DNA of 64,000 nucleotides from Actinomadura harenae (GTDB lineage: Bacteria > Actinomycetota > Actinomycetes > Streptosporangiales > Streptosporangiaceae): NCBI RefSeq assembly GCF_003696215.1, contig NZ_RFFG01000013.1, forward strand, positions 1 through 64,000, read 5' to 3'. The notes below the pieces were generated by a model. The model was not told where the DNA came from, searched no databases, and saw only the letters and a list, made by a program, of their open reading frames with translations. How positions within the stretch are numbered: the stretch's first letter is position 1; every line of letters starts with the position of its first letter. The translations under genes were made by a program, and so were the position numbers. This document shows, one piece after another, positions 32,851-41,050 of the stretch.

Positions 32851-33984
32851 GTGGGGGTTTCGCGACGTCAGGCGCTTCAGGGGGCGTTCTTGGCTGCTGT
32901 CGGTGGCGCGCTGAGCGCCTGTGGCTCGTCCCCGACCGGTGTCGAGGGGACGAGCGCCTCGGGGCCGAGCACGTCGGCGGGGAAGGCCAAGTGGCTGATG
33001 CCGGAGGAGACGCATCCGCACGAGCGGACCTTCATGTCGTGGCCGACCGAGCTGATCTGGAAGTCCGACACGGCGGCGGTGCGCGAGGACATCGCCGGCA
33101 TCGCCCGCGCGATCGGCGACTTCGAGCCCGTGGTGCTGCTCGCCAATCCCCAGGACGTCGAGGCCGCGCAGCGCGCGTGCGGTTCCCAGGTCGAGGTCGT
33201 CCCGATCCCCGTCGACGACCTGTGGGCGCGCGACACCGGCCCCGCCTTCGTGCTCTCCGGCAAGGACATCGCCGGGGTCGACTTCAACTTCAACGGCTGG
33301 GGCGGGAAGCAGGAGCACTCCCGCGACAGGAACGTCGCCCGCCGGATCCTGGCCAGGGAACACGTCACCAGGATCCAGGCCCCGATCGTCGCCGAGGGCG
33401 GCTCGATCGAGGTGGACGGCGCCGGGACGCTCATGGCCACCGAGAGCTCACTCGTCAACGACAACCGGAACCCCGGCAAGTCCCGGGCCGACATCGAGCG
33501 CGCACTGAGCGAGACCGTCGGCGCGACCACCTTCATCTGGGTGAAGGGGGTCAAGGGCAAGGACATCACCGACTACCACATCGACGCGCTGGCGCGGTTC
33601 TCCGAACCCGGCGTCGTGGTGGTCAGCACCCCGCCCGAGGACGCCCCCCAGGATGTCTGGACGGCCGCCTACGACCAGGCGCACAAGGTGCTGAGCTCGG
33701 CCGTCGACTCCCGCGGCAAGAAGCTCGAACTGGTCGAACTGCCCGAACCGGTCGACATCGGCCGCCGGGGCGAAGGCTTCCTGGCCACCTACGTGAACTA
33801 CTACGTCGTCAACGGCGGCGTCATCCTGCCCCGCTTCGGCGACAAGAAGGCCGACAAGGACGCGGCCGCCATCGTCAAGGAGCTGTACCCCGGCCGTGAG
33901 GTCGTCCAGGTTCCGGTCGACACCCTCGGCGAAGGCGGAGGCGGCATCCACTGCTCCACCCAGCAGATGCCCAAGCGGAACTAA
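32851..33984 (+). CDS. exported agmatine/peptidylarginine deiminase (lipoprotein)
   Basis: 377 residues from GTG 32851 (AGGGGG 8 bp upstream; ATG 32845 also possible). N-terminus VSRRQALQGAFLAAVGGALSAC has twin arginines and a lipobox ending at Cys, so a Tat-exported lipoprotein is predicted. The rest is the PAD_porph/agmatine deiminase fold: PEETHPHERTFMSWP, DLWARDTGPAF, FNFNGWGGKQ, VAEGGSIEVDG, DYHIDALARF (His) and the nucleophile in GGGGIHCSTQQMP. It converts a guanidino group to a ureido group plus ammonia outside the membrane. Agmatine versus peptide arginine cannot be decided. The operator at 32821 ties it to the locus. Confidence 0.85.
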   Translation: MGVSRRQALQGAFLAAVGGALSACGSSPTGVEGTSASGPSTSAGKAKWLMPEETHPHERTFMSWPTELIWKSDTAAVREDIAGIARAIGDFEPVVLLANPQDVEAAQRACGSQVEVVPIPVDDLWARDTGPAFVLSGKDIAGVDFNFNGWGGKQEHSRDRNVARRILAREHVTRIQAPIVAEGGSIEVDGAGTLMATESSLVNDNRNPGKSRADIERALSETVGATTFIWVKGVKGKDITDYHIDALARFSEPGVVVVSTPPEDAPQDVWTAAYDQAHKVLSSAVDSRGKKLELVELPEPVDIGRRGEGFLATYVNYYVVNGGVILPRFGDKKADKDAAAIVKELYPGREVVQVPVDTLGEGGGGIHCSTQQMPKRN

Positions 33985-34054
33985 ACAATCGCGTGGGCTC
34001 CGTTGGGACGTGGGACGCACCGGGCAGACCACGCTGGAACAGCGGAGGGATGTC

Positions 34055-34891
34055 ATGATCCGGCGCCTACTGGCGGTCGCGGCCGGCGTGGCCGTGGTCG
34101 CGGCGATCGTCCTGGGCACCTGGCTCCAGATCGACGAGCGCCGCGCGCTCGGCGTGCGCCACGCCGCCGTCAGCACCGCTCCGAACCGCATCGACATCCG
34201 AGCCTCGATCCAGCACGTGGACGCGACCGCCGGGCAGCTCACCCTGCGCCTTCTGGTCGTGCCGCGCGGCGACCTGGGCGAGTCGGGCGGTCTGGCACCG
34301 ACCACCGACCTGGCGCTTCTCACGTCCGCGTCCGTCCGCGGCGACCTGCGCTTCCCCGCGCACGCCCGCATCTCCAGCGTGGACGTGCCGGTGTCGCTGA
34401 GCGGCGGGTCGGTCGCCGACTATCCCTTCGACGCCTACGGAACCCTGATCGAGGTCGCCGCCCAGGCGGGCGGCGCCGCCGTGCCGGTCAGCATGACCCT
34501 CGTCGGCCGTGACCCGCTGTTCACCGAGGACGTGGCGGCCGAGCAGATCGACGGTGCGGCCTCCTTCGACGTGGGCATCGAGCGGACGACCAGCGTCCTG
34601 CTGTTCGCGCTGTTCATGATGGCCGCCATGTGGGCGCTGGCCGGCGCCGTGGTGCTCGCCGCCTGGTTCCTGGTCTCCCGCCGCCGCGGCCTGGTCTGGG
34701 CCGCCCTCGGCTGGATGGCGGCGACGCTGTTCGCCCTGGCCGCCTTCCGCACCACCGCTCCCGGAACCCCTCCCTTCGGCTGCCTGGTGGACTACGCCGC
34801 CTTCCTCTGGGCAGAGATGATCATCGCCACCTCGTTGACGTGCGTGGTGCTCGCCGGAGCGAGAACAGAGTTCACCGACACCGTCCGGTAA
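34055..34891 (+). CDS. DUF4436 membrane protein
   Basis: 278 residues from ATG 34055 (GGAGGG upstream). One N-terminal helix (LLAVAAGVAVVAAIVLGTWL), an extracytoplasmic beta-rich domain to about 185, then three C-terminal helices (TSVLLFALFMMAAMWALAGA, GLVWAALGWMAATLFALAAF, LWAEMIIATSLTCVVLAG). This layout fits DUF4436. Function unknown. It follows the exported deiminase by 70 bp and ends at a strong hairpin, so the two probably share a transcript. Confidence 0.72.
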   Translation: MIRRLLAVAAGVAVVAAIVLGTWLQIDERRALGVRHAAVSTAPNRIDIRASIQHVDATAGQLTLRLLVVPRGDLGESGGLAPTTDLALLTSASVRGDLRFPAHARISSVDVPVSLSGGSVADYPFDAYGTLIEVAAQAGGAAVPVSMTLVGRDPLFTEDVAAEQIDGAASFDVGIERTTSVLLFALFMMAAMWALAGAVVLAAWFLVSRRRGLVWAALGWMAATLFALAAFRTTAPGTPPFGCLVDYAAFLWAEMIIATSLTCVVLAGARTEFTDTVR

Positions 34892-34902
34892 GGGCAGGGA
34901 AC

Positions 34903-34940
34903 GGTGAGCCTCGTGGCCCGACCGGGCCACGAGGCTCACC
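34903..34940. terminator. bidirectional terminator hairpin
   Basis: 17-bp perfect arms GGTGAGCCTCGTGGCCC / GGGCCACGAGGCTCACC with a GACC loop, between convergent genes (DUF4436 on plus, TetR on minus). Confidence 0.8.
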
Positions 34941-34984
34941 ATCAGGGCCTGATTTCCTGCATGGTGACGCGGTGCGCGCCGCCG

Positions 34985-35569
34985 CTACCGCCGAGGGGCG
35001 CGGTCGAGTTCGAGGGCGATCGCGTCCCGCAGCAGGCTCTGTGCGCGGTCCAGCATCAGGGTGCCGCTCAGCCAGCGTTCGCTGAGGCCTTCGACCAGGG
35101 AGGTCAGGCGTTCGGCGGCGCCCTCGGGTGAGACGTGGGGGGCCACTTGTCCCTCGATCATGGCCTGGTCGATCAGGCCGCTGATGTCGCCGACCCATTC
35201 GGCGGTCGCCGTGCGCACGGGCTCACGCAGCACCGGGTCGAAGGTGGCGCTCGCCCGGAGTTCGCCCCAGGCGGTGCTGTTCTCGCGGATGGCCGGGGTG
35301 TCCTGGAGCTCGTGCAGCAGGAGCAGTTCCACGTGCGTCCGGGGGTCGGTGCCGGGGGCGATCGCCTCGTCGGTGTAGCGTCCGGCCCGCTCGCTGACGT
35401 ACTCCAGCGTCCGGTGCAGCAGTCCGGCGCGGTTCTTGAAGTGGTAGTAGATCAGCGCGGTGGACACGCCCGCCTCCGCGGCGAGGTCCTCCATCCGCAG
35501 GCCCCGCACGCCGTCGCGGGCGATGACGCGGACGGCGGCCGACAGGATGAGCCGCTGACGCTCCGACAC
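34985..35569 (-). CDS. TetR-family regulator A of the deiminase/urease locus
   Basis: 194 residues. HTH: ILSAAVRVIARDGVRGLRME, DLAAEAGVSTALIYYHFKNR. C-terminal TetR_C-type ligand domain with RENSTAWGELRASA and ERLTSLVEGLSERWLSGTLM. Clearly paralogous to the divergent regulator at 35633 along the whole length. The two share a 63-bp intergenic region with one operator, suggesting cross- or auto-regulation, possibly as heterodimers. Confidence 0.87.
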   Translation of the reverse strand: MSERQRLILSAAVRVIARDGVRGLRMEDLAAEAGVSTALIYYHFKNRAGLLHRTLEYVSERAGRYTDEAIAPGTDPRTHVELLLLHELQDTPAIRENSTAWGELRASATFDPVLREPVRTATAEWVGDISGLIDQAMIEGQVAPHVSPEGAAERLTSLVEGLSERWLSGTLMLDRAQSLLRDAIALELDRAPRR

Positions 35570-35586
35570 AGGATCACTCCGCTCGG

Positions 35587-35602
35587 CTGACCAAACTTTC
35601 AG
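35587..35602. promoter_or_regulatory. regulon operator, copy 4 (between the two TetR genes)
   Basis: CTGACCAAACTTTCAG followed by TCAATA. Differs from the other three copies at two of the ten core bases and shares TTTCAGTCAATA with the 44691 site. Confidence 0.65.
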
Positions 35603-35632
35603 TCAATATCGTATCTGGTACCGTCGCGACCC

Positions 35633-36184
35633 GTGACGGACCGACGGCAATCGATCCTGGAGGCGGCGACCCGGAGCATCGCGCGGGACGGCGTGCGGGG
35701 GCTGCGCGTCGAGAAGCTCGCCGCGGAGGCGGGAGTGTCGACCACTCTCCTCTATTACTACTTCAAGGATCGTGCCGGGCTGCTGCGCCAGACGCTGGAG
35801 TACGTCAGCGACCGCGCGTCCGACTACACGACCGAGGATCGTCCGCGCGCCGCAACCGCGCGCGAGGAGCTCGAACAGACCCTTCTGCTGGAGATGCAGG
35901 ACGTCCCGGACGTCCGGGAGAACAGCACCGCCTGGGGCGAGCTGCGGGCCAGTGCCGTCTTCCACGAGGACCTGCAGGAGCAGCTCCGCGACGCGACACG
36001 GCAGTGGGTCGCCGAGATCGCCGAGCTCGTCACGCGGGCCTCCGACCACGCCGACCCGGTGGCCGCCGCCGAACGCCTCACGGCCTTCGTGGAAGGCCTG
36101 AGCCAGCGCTGGCTCAGCGGGACGCTGACCCTGGACCGCGCACGCGACCTGATGCGCGACGCGATCGCCGTCGAACTGGACTGA
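35633..36184 (+). CDS. TetR-family regulator B of the deiminase/urease locus
   Basis: 183 residues from GTG 35633. HTH: ILEAATRSIARDGVRGLRVE, KLAAEAGVSTTLLYYYFKDR. It keeps RENSTAWGELRASAVF and FVEGLSQRWLSGTLTLDRAR in common with regulator A. Its stop is 6 bp from the convergent ureC stop. With regulator A it is the obvious candidate to bind the CTGA-N8-TCAG operators and sense the substrate of the pathway. Confidence 0.87.
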   Translation: MTDRRQSILEAATRSIARDGVRGLRVEKLAAEAGVSTTLLYYYFKDRAGLLRQTLEYVSDRASDYTTEDRPRAATAREELEQTLLLEMQDVPDVRENSTAWGELRASAVFHEDLQEQLRDATRQWVAEIAELVTRASDHADPVAAAERLTAFVEGLSQRWLSGTLTLDRARDLMRDAIAVELD

Positions 36185-36190
36185 CCTCTC

Positions 36191-37843
36191 CTACAGGAAG
36201 TAGAGGCGGCCGAGGGACACCCGGTCGGCGGGCGGGGCGTGGACGGGCCGGCCGTCGAAGGTCACCCGTCCGGTGTCCGGGGCCACCTCGGTCAGGCCCG
36301 TGCGGCTGTTGCGGACGAGGTCGGCCGGCCCGATGCCGCGGGTGCCGCGGACGGCGACACGGCGGCGGCGGGTGGTCAGCGCGTCCCTGCCCGTGGACCC
36401 GGCCACGAACGCCACGGAGAGGTCGGCGGCCGTCGCGCCGTGCCCGCCGAACAGCGGCCCGTGGACGCGGGGTTCGCAGAGGTCGGTGGAGGCGTTCGGG
36501 TCGCCGGTCACGCCCCAGGCGGGGAATCCGGCCTTGAGGACCAGCTGCGGCTTGGCCCCGAAGAACTCCGGCTGCCACAGCACGATGTCGGCGAGCTTCC
36601 CGACGCCGATCGAGCCGATCTCGTCGGCCACTCCCTGCACGAGGGCGGGGTTGATGGTCAGCTTGGCGATGTAGCGCAGCACCCGTTCGTTGTCGTCGGG
36701 GCCCGGTGAGGCCTCCAGGACCTCCTTCATGCGTCCGGCCAGCGCGAACGTCCGGCGGACCGTCTCCCCCGCGCGGCCCATGCCCTGGGCGTCGGACGAG
36801 GTGATCCCGATGACGCCGAGGTCGTGCAGCACCCCCTCGGCGCCCATGGTCCCCGCGCGGATGCGGTCGCGGGCGATCACCACGTCGCTGGGCAGGTCGG
36901 TCTTCAGGCCATGGGCGGACACGATCATCCCGAAGTGCTCGGCGACGGCGTCCCGGCCGAACGGCAGGGTGGGGTTGGTGGACGAGCCGATGACGTTCGG
37001 CCTTCCGGCCAGCGTCAGCACGTTGGGCACGTGCCCGCCGCCGCACCCCTCGATGTGGAACGCGTGAAGCGTGCGCCCGTCCAGGACGGCGAGGGTGTCC
37101 TGCACCGACAGGCACTCGTTCAGCCCGTCGGTGTGCAGCGCGACCTGCACGTCGTGGTCTTCGGCCACGCGCAGCGCGGTGTCCAGGGCCCGGGTGTGCG
37201 CGCCCATGTCCTCGTGCACTTTGAACCCGCACGCGCCGCCTTCGAGGGCCTCCAGCAGCGGGCCGGGGGCGGACGACGATCCGCGCGCCAGGAAGCCGAT
37301 GTTGACGGGCCAGGCGTCGAACGCGTCGAACGCGTGCCGCAGCGCCCACGGGGAGTTCACGCCGACGCCCCAGACGGGCCCGAACTCCTGCCCGATGATC
37401 GTCGTCACTCCCGAGGCCAGCGACGCCTCCATGATCCGCGGCGACATCAGGTGGACGTGCGTGTCGATCGCCCCGGCGGTGGCGATCAGCCCTTCCCCGG
37501 ACACGATGGTCGTCCCCGTCCCGACGACGACGTCCACGCCGTCCAGGGTGTCGGGGTTGCCCGCGCGCCCGATCGCGCTGATCCGTCCCTTCCGGACGCC
37601 GACGGACACCTTGCGGATGCCGAGCAGCGCGTCGATGACCAGCACGTTGCTGATCACCAGGTCGCACGTGTCGCGGACCGTGGCGGCCTTCAGGTGCATG
37701 CCGTCCCGGGCGGTCTTGGCGAAGCCCGCGAGGAACTCCTCACCGGGCCGCTGCGCGTCGGCCTCCACCCGGACCCGCAGCCCGGAGTCGCCGAGCGCCA
37801 CCAGGTCCCCGGTCGTCGGCCCGTGCACCGCCGCGTAGCTCAC
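36191..37843 (-). CDS. ureC: urease alpha subunit (divergent flap)
   Basis: 550 residues from GTG 37843, whose GTGA overlaps the ureAB stop, with GAGGAGGAA upstream. Nickel ligands are all present: DTHVHLMSP, GFKVHEDMGA (carbamylated Lys), VALHTDGLNE, HAFHIEGCGGGH and GITSSDAQGMGR (Asp). The catalytic flap, normally MVCHHLDP, reads IVSAHGLK. A gap-free alignment keeps the catalytic His but changes the flap Cys to Ala and the next His to Gly. Slightly shorter than usual (550 against about 567). Accessory genes ureDEFG are not in the window. It would hydrolyse urea, or possibly a substituted urea. Last gene of the eight-gene operon. Confidence 0.9.
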   Translation of the reverse strand: MSYAAVHGPTTGDLVALGDSGLRVRVEADAQRPGEEFLAGFAKTARDGMHLKAATVRDTCDLVISNVLVIDALLGIRKVSVGVRKGRISAIGRAGNPDTLDGVDVVVGTGTTIVSGEGLIATAGAIDTHVHLMSPRIMEASLASGVTTIIGQEFGPVWGVGVNSPWALRHAFDAFDAWPVNIGFLARGSSSAPGPLLEALEGGACGFKVHEDMGAHTRALDTALRVAEDHDVQVALHTDGLNECLSVQDTLAVLDGRTLHAFHIEGCGGGHVPNVLTLAGRPNVIGSSTNPTLPFGRDAVAEHFGMIVSAHGLKTDLPSDVVIARDRIRAGTMGAEGVLHDLGVIGITSSDAQGMGRAGETVRRTFALAGRMKEVLEASPGPDDNERVLRYIAKLTINPALVQGVADEIGSIGVGKLADIVLWQPEFFGAKPQLVLKAGFPAWGVTGDPNASTDLCEPRVHGPLFGGHGATAADLSVAFVAGSTGRDALTTRRRRVAVRGTRGIGPADLVRNSRTGLTEVAPDTGRVTFDGRPVHAPPADRVSLGRLYFL

Positions 37844-38532
37844 AGTTCCTCCTCCTCTTGGTCGACGTGCAGGTATCCGCACGCGATCGCCCGTTCCATG
37901 GCGCGTTCCAGCGCGCCGTCCGCGTCCAGCGGGCCGTCCACCAGACCGGCGAACCCGACCATCATCCGAGCGCCCCCGAACGGGGTCAGCCCCACCTCCA
38001 CCGTCGCGCCGGGGTCGAACCGGATCGTCTCGCCCGCGCCGATGGCGGCACGGCGTCCGTAGGCGCGGCGGCGGTCGAACCGCAGCCGGGGGTTCACTTC
38101 GAAGAAGTGGAAGTGCGAGGTGACACCGATCGGCACGTCGCCGGTGTTCTCCACCCGCACCGTCACGACGTCCTCGAAGACCGGCGCGGTGGGCTCGTCC
38201 GGCTCGTCCGGCTCGTCCGCGACCAGGCCGCCGCCGACCGGGGCGGGGATCACCACGAGCCGCGTGCCGTCCTCGAAGACCGCCTCCACCTGTACCTCGG
38301 TCACGCAGTCGGCGACCCCCGGCAGCACGTCGCCCGGCCCGAGCACCGACCGTCCGGCGGCGACCGCCTCGTCCAGCCGTCCGCCGTCGCGCGCCACCTC
38401 GCAGGCCGCGTCGGCGACCAGCGCGATCGTCTCCGGGACGTTCAGCCGCAGCCCCCGCGCCCGCCGGGAACGCGCGAGCTCGGCGGCGGTGAACAACAGC
38501 AGGCGGTCACGTTCGGTCGGGGTGAGATGCAT
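37840..38532 (-). CDS. ureAB: fused urease gamma-beta subunit
   Basis: 230 residues from ATG 38532 (GGAAGG upstream). Residues 1-100 are the gamma subunit (MHLTPTERDRLLLFTAAELA, LNVPETIALVADAACEVARD, GVADCVTEVQVEAVFEDGT). After an acidic DEPDEPDEPT linker comes the beta subunit (VTVRVENTGDVPIGVTSHFH, FFEVNPRLRFDRRRAYG). Gamma-beta fusions are known in actinomycetes and Helicobacter. Overlaps the ATPase upstream by 26 bp and ureC by 4 bp. Confidence 0.9.
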   Translation of the reverse strand: MHLTPTERDRLLLFTAAELARSRRARGLRLNVPETIALVADAACEVARDGGRLDEAVAAGRSVLGPGDVLPGVADCVTEVQVEAVFEDGTRLVVIPAPVGGGLVADEPDEPDEPTAPVFEDVVTVRVENTGDVPIGVTSHFHFFEVNPRLRFDRRRAYGRRAAIGAGETIRFDPGATVEVGLTPFGGARMMVGFAGLVDGPLDADGALERAMERAIACGYLHVDQEEEEL

Positions 38533-39325
38533 CGGAACCTTCCGGATGAGTGGACGGCAGTGCCCTCCGGGCCGCGGCGACGCCCGCCGGGTCCCAGCCG
38601 GGCCGCGGCACCGAGTCGAGCAGCAGCCGCGTGTAGGGGTGGCTCGGAGCGGCGAGGATCCGCGCCGTGCCGCCCTGTTCGACGACGCGGCCGTGGCGCA
38701 TGACCAGCACCTGGTCGGTGATGGCACGGACGACACCCAGGTCGTGCGTGATGAACAAATAGGCGACGCCGAGTTCGGCACGCAGATCGGCCAGCAGGTT
38801 GAGGATCTGCGCCTGCACCGACACGTCGAGGCCCGCGACCGCCTCGTCCAGCACGATGACCGACGGCCGCACGGCGAGCGCCCGGGCGATCGCCACCCGC
38901 TGCCGCTGCCCGCCCGAGAGCTGGCGGGGCAGCCTGGCCGCCTGATCCTGGCCGAGACCGACCTGTTCCAGCAGTTCCGCCACGCGGGCCGGATGGTCGG
39001 AGTCCGGGAAGTGCAGGCGGAGGGTCTCCCGCAGGGCGGCGCCGACCGGGACGCGGGGATCGAGGGACAGGTAGGGGTCCTGGAAGACCATCTGGATCTG
39101 GCGGGCGCGCCGGAGACGGTCGCGTCGGGGCGGGGGCGCGCCGTCGACGGCGATCCGCCCGGAGTCGGCCCGTTCCAGGCCGACGATGATCCGCGCGGTC
39201 GTGGTCTTGCCGGAGCCGGACTCGCCGACGATCCCGAGCGAGCCGGCCTCCTCGAGGGCGAAGGAGACGTCGTCGACGGCGAGCAGGCCGCCGTACCGCT
39301 TGACCAGGTTGTTCACCTCAAGCAT
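38507..39325 (-). CDS. peptide/nickel-type ABC transporter ATPase 2 (DppF-like)
   Basis: 272 residues. Walker A GESGSGKTTTAR, Q-loop QMVFQDPYLSLDPR, signature LSGGQRQRVAIARAL, Walker B VIVLDEAVAGLD, His-loop ITHDLGVV. The Q-loop and length fit DppF/OppF. It pairs with the ATPase at 39318 (8-bp overlap) to drive import through the two permeases. Confidence 0.9.
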   Translation of the reverse strand: MLEVNNLVKRYGGLLAVDDVSFALEEAGSLGIVGESGSGKTTTARIIVGLERADSGRIAVDGAPPPRRDRLRRARQIQMVFQDPYLSLDPRVPVGAALRETLRLHFPDSDHPARVAELLEQVGLGQDQAARLPRQLSGGQRQRVAIARALAVRPSVIVLDEAVAGLDVSVQAQILNLLADLRAELGVAYLFITHDLGVVRAITDQVLVMRHGRVVEQGGTARILAAPSHPYTRLLLDSVPRPGWDPAGVAAARRALPSTHPEGSDASHPDRT

Positions 39326-40253
39326 GCGTACCTCCGGGATGATGGCAGGCGACCTGGCCCACGGGGACGGTCGTGTGGCATTCGTCGGTCGCCCTCGTGC
39401 AGCGGGGTGCGAAGGCGCAGCCGGTCAGCTCGGCGCGCAGGTCCGGAGGCCGTCCCGGGATGGCGTGGAGCCGGCGGTCCGGTTGCGCCAGCGACGGAGT
39501 CGCTTCCAGGAGGGCGCTGGTGTACGGGTGGCGGGGCGCGGCGAAGACGGTCTCGGCGGTGCCGTGCTCGACGATCCGTCCGGCGTACATGACGTAGACG
39601 TGATCGGCGATCGCGGCGGCCAGTCCCAGGTCGTGGGTGACGAACAGCAGGCCGGTGCCGAACCGTTCGCGCAGGTCGGCCAGGAGCGCGACGATCTCGG
39701 CCTGCGTGGACACGTCGAGCGCCGTGGTCGGCTCGTCCGCCAGGAGCAGCGCCGGACCGGCCAGCAGCGCGGCCGCGATCATGACGCGTTGCAGCATCCC
39801 GCCCGAGAGCTGGTGGGGGTGCTGCCGGAGCACGCGGTCGGTCAGGCCGACCGCCTCGAGCATCTCGACGGCCCGGGCGCGCGCCCCGGCCTTCGACTCG
39901 CCCAGGTTGGCGCGCAGGCTCTCGGTCAGGAACGCGCCGACACGCAGCATCGGGTTGATGGCCGCCCTGGGGTCCTGGAAGACCATCGACACCTGGCGGG
40001 ACCGCAGCTCACGCAGCCGGGCGGGCGGCATCGCCAGGACGTCCTCGCCCGCGACCCGCACGGCCCCGCCGGCCCGGGCGCCGGGCGGAAGCAGGCGCAG
40101 CACGCTGCGCGACGTGAGGCTCTTCCCGGAGCCCGACTCGCCGACCAGGGCCACGGTCTGCCCCTGGCGCACCTCGAGGTCGACCCCGGCCAGCACCGGA
40201 CGGGACGCGCCGGGCAGCTCCAGCCGCAGGTCCTCGATGGACAGGACGGTCAT
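39318..40253 (-). CDS. peptide/nickel-type ABC transporter ATPase 1 (DppD-like)
   Basis: 311 residues from ATG 40253, which overlaps the permease stop (ATGA). Walker A GESGSGKSLTSR, Q-loop MVFQDPRAAINPML, signature LSGGMLQRVMIAAAL, Walker B LLLADEPTTALD. C-terminal oligopeptide cluster with cysteines (GCAFAPRCTRATDECHTTVP), as in DppD/OppD proteins that carry an iron-sulfur site. Confidence 0.9.
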   Translation of the reverse strand: MTVLSIEDLRLELPGASRPVLAGVDLEVRQGQTVALVGESGSGKSLTSRSVLRLLPPGARAGGAVRVAGEDVLAMPPARLRELRSRQVSMVFQDPRAAINPMLRVGAFLTESLRANLGESKAGARARAVEMLEAVGLTDRVLRQHPHQLSGGMLQRVMIAAALLAGPALLLADEPTTALDVSTQAEIVALLADLRERFGTGLLFVTHDLGLAAAIADHVYVMYAGRIVEHGTAETVFAAPRHPYTSALLEATPSLAQPDRRLHAIPGRPPDLRAELTGCAFAPRCTRATDECHTTVPVGQVACHHPGGTHA

Positions 40254-41050
40254 GCGGCCCTCCGGGAGATCCGGTCGGCCCAGGCCCCGCCGACCACGTT
40301 GAACGCGACGACGGTCAGCACGATCGCCACGCAGGGGATGACGGCGGGAAGGAAGTGGCCCTGCATCATGGCGTCCTGGCCGTCGTTGATCATCGCTCCC
40401 CAGTCCGGGGTGAGCGGCGGCAGCCCCAGGCCCAGGTAGGACAGGGCGGCGAGGTCGAGCAGCGCGTAACCGAAGTTCACGGTGGACTGCGCCAGGACGG
40501 TCGGGGCGATGTTGGGCACCAGATGCCGCACGCAGATCGCCAGGCCGGAGAATCCCTGCACACGGTAGGAGTCCAGATAGGGACGCCGCTTCTCGCTGAC
40601 GGTGAGACCGCGCGCGAGGCGGGAGACGTACGGCAGGTAGGCCAGCGACAGCGCGACCACCGGAGTCAGCAGACCGGGACCGTACAGCGCCACGAACAGC
40701 ATCGCGACGAGCAGCGCGGGGAAGGCCAGCAGCAGCTCGCTCCCCCGCGACAGGACGGTGTCCAGCCACCCGCCGCGCCAGCCCGCCGCGACCCCGACCG
40801 CCGCCCCGGCGACGGTGGAGAAGACCACCACTCCGATCGGCCCCAGCAACGCGGTCCGCGAGCCGATCAGCAGGCGCGAGAGCGTGTCGCGGCCTGAGCC
40901 GTCCGCGCCGAACGGGTGGACGGCCGACGGGCCGGAGACCGCCGCGCCGAGGTCGACCCCGTTGGGGTCGTGCGGGGCGAGCAGCGGAGCGGCCAGCGCG
41001 ATCAGCACCAGCGCCCCGGCGAACACCAGGCAGGTCCGGTAGAGCCTCAT
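40250..41050 (-). CDS. ABC transporter permease (DppC-like)
   Basis: 266 residues with six predicted membrane helices. PHDPNGVDLGAAVSGPSAVH and GADGSGRDTLSRLLIGSRTA are typical of DppC/NikC N-termini. The coupling loop is SYRVQGFSGLAICVRHLVPN. Overlaps both neighbouring genes by 4 bp. Confidence 0.88.
   Translation of the reverse strand: MRLYRTCLVFAGALVLIALAAPLLAPHDPNGVDLGAAVSGPSAVHPFGADGSGRDTLSRLLIGSRTALLGPIGVVVFSTVAGAAVGVAAGWRGGWLDTVLSRGSELLLAFPALLVAMLFVALYGPGLLTPVVALSLAYLPYVSRLARGLTVSEKRRPYLDSYRVQGFSGLAICVRHLVPNIAPTVLAQSTVNFGYALLDLAALSYLGLGLPPLTPDWGAMINDGQDAMMQGHFLPAVIPCVAIVLTVVAFNVVGGAWADRISRRAA

Noticed and set aside
36824..38062. 412-codon plus-strand frame over the urease genes
   Set aside because: Antisense to ureC/ureAB; His/Arg/Gln-rich without any motif.
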